Part shown: positions 60,682-64,000 of the stretch, one piece after another
Layout of the letters: every line of letters starts with the position of its first letter
Position numbering within the stretch: position 1 is the first letter of the stretch
Assembly (NCBI RefSeq): GCF_043290135.1
Contig: NC_134709.1
Span: 108,270,145 to 108,334,144 of the forward strand
From: Rhipicephalus microplus
Lineage: Eukaryota > Arthropoda > Arachnida > Ixodida > Ixodidae
DNA: 64,000 bases
Reading direction: 5' to 3'
The notes under the pieces: generated by a model
Databases searched by the model: none
The model's input: only the letters and a program-made list of their open reading frames with translations
What the model was told of the DNA's origin: nothing
Translations under genes and position numbers: made by a program

Positions 60682-61476
60682 TCAGGGGGTGACTGTCTTG
60701 GTCATGGAAGTGTCGTCGCGTCGTGTTCTCTCACCACGGCTCCGGCTTTCCCTTTCCACCACGTTTCGGAGACCGTGAACGTACACCGAAGGCATTGTTC
60801 CCAGCGAGCGGTTCACGTTGGCAGGCGTATGCTGAATGTGCCAAGACTCGAGCAAGAGCCTCTTTCCCAAATTCCGTTCTGTTTCAATAACAGAAGCGCC
60901 GTCTAAGTCAATTTTATGGTCGTGCTTCTCGCAGTGCTCCGCCAGAGCGCTACGTTGCACTTCCATTTTCCTGACGTCGTTCTTGTGTTGGCGCATTCTT
61001 TCCGGGAAACACTTGCTCTCGCCTATGTAGCTGGCTGGACACCCAGAACACGACACTTTGTAGACAACGCCCGGGTGTAGCTCCCTCGGAGGTCGGTCTT
61101 TCGGCCGCGGTAGCAAGCGAGCGAGCGTCGAAACAGGTTTATGGATTACCGTGACCCCGGCTTTTCCTAGGACTCTCGAGAGCTGTTCACTTATGCCCGG
61201 CACATATGGAATGGCGACGCGGTTGTTTGGCGTCTTCGTTTCTCTCGTGTGCGGTGGTGTGGCCAGGGCGGAAAGGGGGTCGGGCGGTGTGTCGCTTGCA
61301 GGTGTCTTTCCGCGGTGCGGTGGTTGTCGTCTCGACAAACGGCGTGACGCCCGGCGGATGAACGCTTCTGTGTAGCCATTCCTTCGTAGCTCAGCGACAA
61401 TCCTCTTTTCTTCTTTCTTCCTCTCACCTTCCGACGTGCAGATTACTCGTGCACGTGAAAGGAGTGCCGAAACCAC
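60682..61476 (-). CDS. Penelope-like GIY-YIG endonuclease domain (left arm)
   Basis: Open frame of 264 codons. An Arg/Pro-rich linker ([20 protein letters not shown]) leads to [17 protein letters not shown], then [20 protein letters not shown], the GIY-YIG core of Penelope endonucleases, followed by [12 protein letters not shown] and [17 protein letters not shown], where the His/Asp pattern is conserved. In Penelope elements the RT and this nicking domain form one protein that primes at the cut target. Here it is out of frame with the RT because of a one-base insertion and a stop between them. The start Met at 61476 is internal to the original ORF. Confidence 0.85.
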   Translation of the reverse strand: MVSALLSRARVICTSEGERKKEEKRIVAELRRNGYTEAFIRRASRRLSRRQPPHRGKTPASDTPPDPLSALATPPHTRETKTPNNRVAIPYVPGISEQLSRVLGKAGVTVIHKPVSTLARLLPRPKDRPPRELHPGVVYKVSCSGCPASYIGESKCFPERMRQHKNDVRKMEVQRSALAEHCEKHDHKIDLDGASVIETERNLGKRLLLESWHIQHTPANVNRSLGTMPSVYVHGLRNVVERESRSRGERTRRDDTSMTKTVTP

Positions 61477-61582
61477 TGAAGCTTTGTGGGCAGTTGGATG
61501 ACAGGACGAAAAAATGCAAATACCTGCCGGTGTGAGTTGGCTTTCTATACACCGAAAAGGTCATGCGCTCGCCCTGTCGTCA

Positions 61583-62204
61583 GACTAAAACATCGAGAAA
61601 CGGAAGCGCCCCGTCTCGCTCTCGTTCCACCGTGAACTGTATCGCTTGGTCGATGGAGTTTAGATGTTCGAGGAAGCTGTCTACTGCTGCCTTCTTTATT
61701 ATGCAAAAACAGTCATCCACGTACCTCACAAATACTTTCGGCCTGTCAATAAAGGAGCCCAGTGCCGTCTCTTCTATGCGTTCCATTGTGAGGTTCGCAG
61801 CCGTAACGGAGATCGCCGCTCCCATCGCGGTCCCGCTGGCTTGTCTGTAGAAGCTCCCGTTGACGCTGAAATACGTCCCCTTGAGGCAGTATTCCAGTAG
61901 GCGACACAGTTCGTCGACGCCCAGGCAGGTTCTTTCATCCAAGAGCTCGTCTTGGTTCAACGCTGCTCGTGCGCTAGATACCGCTTGTGCTACGGGCACA
62001 CTGGTGAACAGGGATACGACGTCGAACGAGACGAAGCACTCATCGCTGCTCACGGTCACATCTCTCATGCGCACCAAGAAGTGGCTGGCGTCGCGTATGT
62101 GGGTTGGTGTTTGCCCCACGAGCGGCGCGAGAGTCCGGTGGAGATACTTGGACAGCGCCCGGAGTGGAGATGTTGTAAAATCCACGATAGGACGGAGCGG
62201 ATCC
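61583..62204 (-). CDS. Penelope-like reverse transcriptase, 5'-truncated
   Basis: Open frame from the last tandem unit into single-copy [22 protein letters not shown], then [20 protein letters not shown] (palm motif with Asp), then [20 protein letters not shown] and [20 protein letters not shown], the YVDD catalytic box at 61712-61723. It ends LPFLDVLV at the stop TGA 61580. Penelope-like RTs are related to telomerase. The fingers-side N-terminus is absent and replaced by the 134-bp tandem units, so it is not functional as it stands. Confidence 0.88.
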
Positions 62205-62908
62205 GCACCAAGAAGTGGCTGGCGTCGCGTATGTGGGTTGGTGTTTGCCCCACGAGCGGCGCGAGAGTCCGGTGGAGATACTCGGACAGCGCCCGGAGTG
62301 GAGATGTTGTAAAATCCACGATAGGGCGGAGCGGATGCGCACCAAGAAGTGGCTGGCGTCGCGTATGTGGGTTGGTGTTTGCCCCACGAGCGGCGCGAGA
62401 GTCCGGTGGAGATACTTGGACAGCGCCCGGAGTGGAGATGTTGTAAAATCCACGATAGGACGGAGCAGATGCGCACCAAGAAGTGGCTGGCGTCGCGTAT
62501 GTGGGTTGGTGTTTGCCCCACGAGCGGCGCGAGAGTCCGGTGGAGATACTTGGACAGCGCCCGGAGTGGAGATGTTGTAAAATCCACGATAGGACGGAGC
62601 GGATGCGCACCAAGAAGTGGCTGGCGTCGCGTATGTGGGTTGGTGTTTGCCCCACGAGCGGCGCGAGAGTCCGGTGGAGATACTTGGACAGCGCCCGGAG
62701 TGGAGATGTTGTAAAATCCACGATAGGACGGAGCGGATGCGCACCAAGAAGTGGCTGGCGTCGCGTATGTGGGTTGGTGTTTGCCCCACGAGCGGCGCGA
62801 GAGTCCGGTGGAGATACTTGGACAGCGCCCGGAGTGGAGATGTTGTAAAATCCACGATAGGACGGAGCGGATGCGCACCAAGAAGTGGCTGGCGTCGCGA
62901 ATGTGGGT
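62071..62908. repeat. 134-bp tandem repeat within the RT, six units plus a partial
   Basis: Unit starts (gcaccaagaagtggctggcg) at 62071, 62205, 62339, 62473, 62607, 62741 and 62875, exactly 134 apart and nearly identical. The unit is the RT segment [12 protein letters not shown] ... DASHFLVR. Because 134 is not a multiple of three, the frame shifts at each unit, yet all three minus-strand frames are free of stops, giving a 456-codon ORF (62950-61580). Confidence 0.97.
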
Positions 62909-62912
62909 TGGT

Positions 62913-63659
62913 GTTTCGGCACTCCTTTCACGTGCACGAGTAATCTGCACGTCGGAAGGTGAGAGGAAGAAAGAAGAAAAGAGGATTGTCGCCGAGCTAC
63001 GAAGGAATGGCTACACAGAAGCGTTCATCCGCCGGGCGTCACGCCGTTTGTCGAGACGACAACCACCGCACCGCGGAAAGACACCTGCAAGCGACACACC
63101 GCCCGACCCCCTTTCTGCCCTGGCCACACCACCGCACACGAGAGAAACGAAGACGCCAAACAACCGCGTCGCCATTCCATATGTGCCGGGCATAAGTGAA
63201 CAGCTCTCGAGAGTCCTAGGAAAAGCCGGGGTCACGGTAATCCATAAACCTGTTTCGACGCTCGCTCGCTTGCTACCGCGGCCGAAAAACCGACCCCCGA
63301 GGGAGCTACACCCGGGCGTTGTCTACAAAGTGTCGTGTTCTGGGTGTCCAGCCAGCTACATAGGCGAGAGCAAGTGTTTCACGGAAAGAATGCGCCAACA
63401 CAAGAACGACGTCAGGAAAATGGAAGTGCAATGTAGCGCTCTGGCGGAGCACTGCGAGAAGCACGACCATAAAATTGACTTAGACGGCGCTTCTGTTATT
63501 GAAACAGAACGGAATTTGGGAAAGAGGCTCTTGCTCGAGTCTTGGCACATTCAGCATACGCCTGCGAACGTGAACCGCTCGCTGGGAACAATGCCTTCGG
63601 TGTACGTTCACGGTCTCCGAAACGTGGTGGAAAGGGAAAGCCGGAGCCGTGGTGAGTGA
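62913..63659 (+). CDS. Inverted second copy of Penelope-like endonuclease (right arm)
   Basis: Same domain as the left arm, on the plus strand: [20 protein letters not shown], then [20 protein letters not shown], through to ESRSRGE and a stop at 63657-63659. A few residues differ from the left arm (KNRPPR for KDRPPR, CFTERM for CFPERM). The junction at 62909-62913 fuses the arm to the partial seventh tandem unit, so an open frame starts at 62751 inside the antisense of the repeat block. Confidence 0.85.
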   Translation, partial: VSALLSRARVICTSEGERKKEEKRIVAELRRNGYTEAFIRRASRRLSRRQPPHRGKTPASDTPPDPLSALATPPHTRETKTPNNRVAIPYVPGISEQLSRVLGKAGVTVIHKPVSTLARLLPRPKNRPPRELHPGVVYKVSCSGCPASYIGESKCFTERMRQHKNDVRKMEVQCSALAEHCEKHDHKIDLDGASVIETERNLGKRLLLESWHIQHTPANVNRSLGTMPSVYVHGLRNVVERESRSRGE

Positions 63660-63777
63660 ACACGACGCGACGACACTTCCATGACCAAGACAGTCACCCC
63701 CTGAGGAAGGGACCGAGTCGGTCTCGAAACGTCGGACTCTTTTTGAACTCTGGCTGGAGCAATTTCAATTTTCTAAA

Positions 63778-63787
63778 GTGTAGTTTT
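63778..63787 (+). repeat. Target site duplication, right
   Basis: GTGTAGTTTT, identical to 60554-60563. Confidence 0.85.
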
Positions 63788-63947
63788 GTAGTTGATAACA
63801 TAATTTTGCAACCTTTCACGTCTTTGACGTCGAGAGCCAGAACTTCTGCGCTCTTATAAGCAGTCTTCAAAAACAGCAGTGCTGCTATACCTATCATTCA
63901 CAATTTTAGGCTCTGTACACAGTAGCATGTCTTTACACAGTTGTGTG

Positions 63948-64000
63948 GCAATGGCGTAGTGGTGAGAGAATCAACCTCGCATGCAAGAGGTCCGTGGCTC
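63948..64000 (+). mobile_element. tRNA-derived SINE head, cut by window end
   Basis: GGCAATGGCGTAGTGGTGAG begins a tRNA-like head and CGCATGCAAGAGGTC resembles an anticodon arm. The B box and body would lie past 64000, so a true tRNA gene cannot be excluded. Confidence 0.35.

Larger units (their letters stand above)
60564..63777 (-). mobile_element. Penelope-like retroelement with inverted endonuclease arms
   Basis: A 3.2-kb insertion flanked by a perfect 10-bp duplication GTGTAGTTTT (60554-60563 and 63778-63787). On the minus strand its order is: an inverted endonuclease copy (63777-62913), a 134-bp tandem block (62908-62071), RT with YVDD (62204-61583), GIY-YIG endonuclease (61476-60682) and a 45-base tail. 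The two arms, 60609-61473 and 62913-63777, are both 865 bp and mirror each other with few differences. Inverted partial copies are known for Penelope insertions. The RT lacks its 5' part, and the main frame has a TGA at 61580-61582 and an extra base in the A-run at 61509-61514. Confidence 0.92.

Noticed and set aside
62071..62908. CRISPR-like array or satellite
   Set aside because: Units are directly adjacent 134-bp copies with no variable spacers, and they encode a segment of a Penelope RT.

Overview
This window is nuclear DNA from an arthropod, most likely a hard tick. At least seven copies or pieces carry a tRNA-derived SINE whose head (GGTGGTCTAGTGG, TCGAATCCCGGC) and tail (TCAATCAATC) match what I know of the Ruka SINE of Rhipicephalus-type ticks. 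RTE, CR1-like and Penelope-like retroelements, long tetranucleotide arrays and GT/AG-bounded exons agree with this. Nothing looks bacterial, plasmid-borne or viral, and there are no operons. Species was not determined.

One gene is well supported. The first three coding exons of an acid sphingomyelinase (SMPD1-like) lie on the minus strand at 11366-11223, 4262-4065 and 1944-1723. They join in phase 0 and encode a signal peptide, a complete six-cysteine saposin-B domain and the start of the Pro-rich linker. The metallophosphatase exons should lie beyond the left edge. Its introns are packed with mobile DNA. Intron 1 (about 7.0 kb) holds a Ruka SINE with a 15-bp target duplication and a 4.3-kb element with 683-bp, almost identical terminal inverted repeats. 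Intron 2 holds a 780-bp TIR element and a tetranucleotide-rich repeat. A weaker coding candidate is a Kazal-like exon at 32316-32151 on the minus strand.

Layout: 1-11.4 kb, SMPD1-like gene with intronic elements; 12.6-14.5 kb, CR1-like LINE; 14.6-15.0 kb, SINE plus a 238-bp AT array; 16.1-18.2 kb, RTE LINE interrupted by a Ruka; 19.0-20.3 kb, 48.6-49.5 kb and 50.9-52.1 kb, a dispersed family built on a 144-bp tandem unit, one copy ending in a 356-bp TAGA array; 22.5-23.3 kb, a Ruka split by a 519-bp MITE; 26-28.6 kb, LINE 3' ends and SINEs; 35.5-41.5 kb, more LINE fragments, including an RTE copy interrupted by other elements; 41.5-42.1 kb, a CCGT/CTGT array; 44.85-48.0 kb, a 3.2-kb inverted repeat; 54.5 and 56.4 kb, THAP-domain relics; 57-59.7 kb, repeats, a Ruka and an RTE tail; 60.56-63.78 kb, a Penelope-like retroelement with inverted endonuclease arms, a 134-bp tandem block inside its RT and a 10-bp target duplication.

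I see no multi-gene system. The most interesting content is the structural biology of the mobile elements: the foldback Penelope copy, the long-TIR intronic element with inward promoter and splice-donor signals, and the large palindrome at 45-48 kb.
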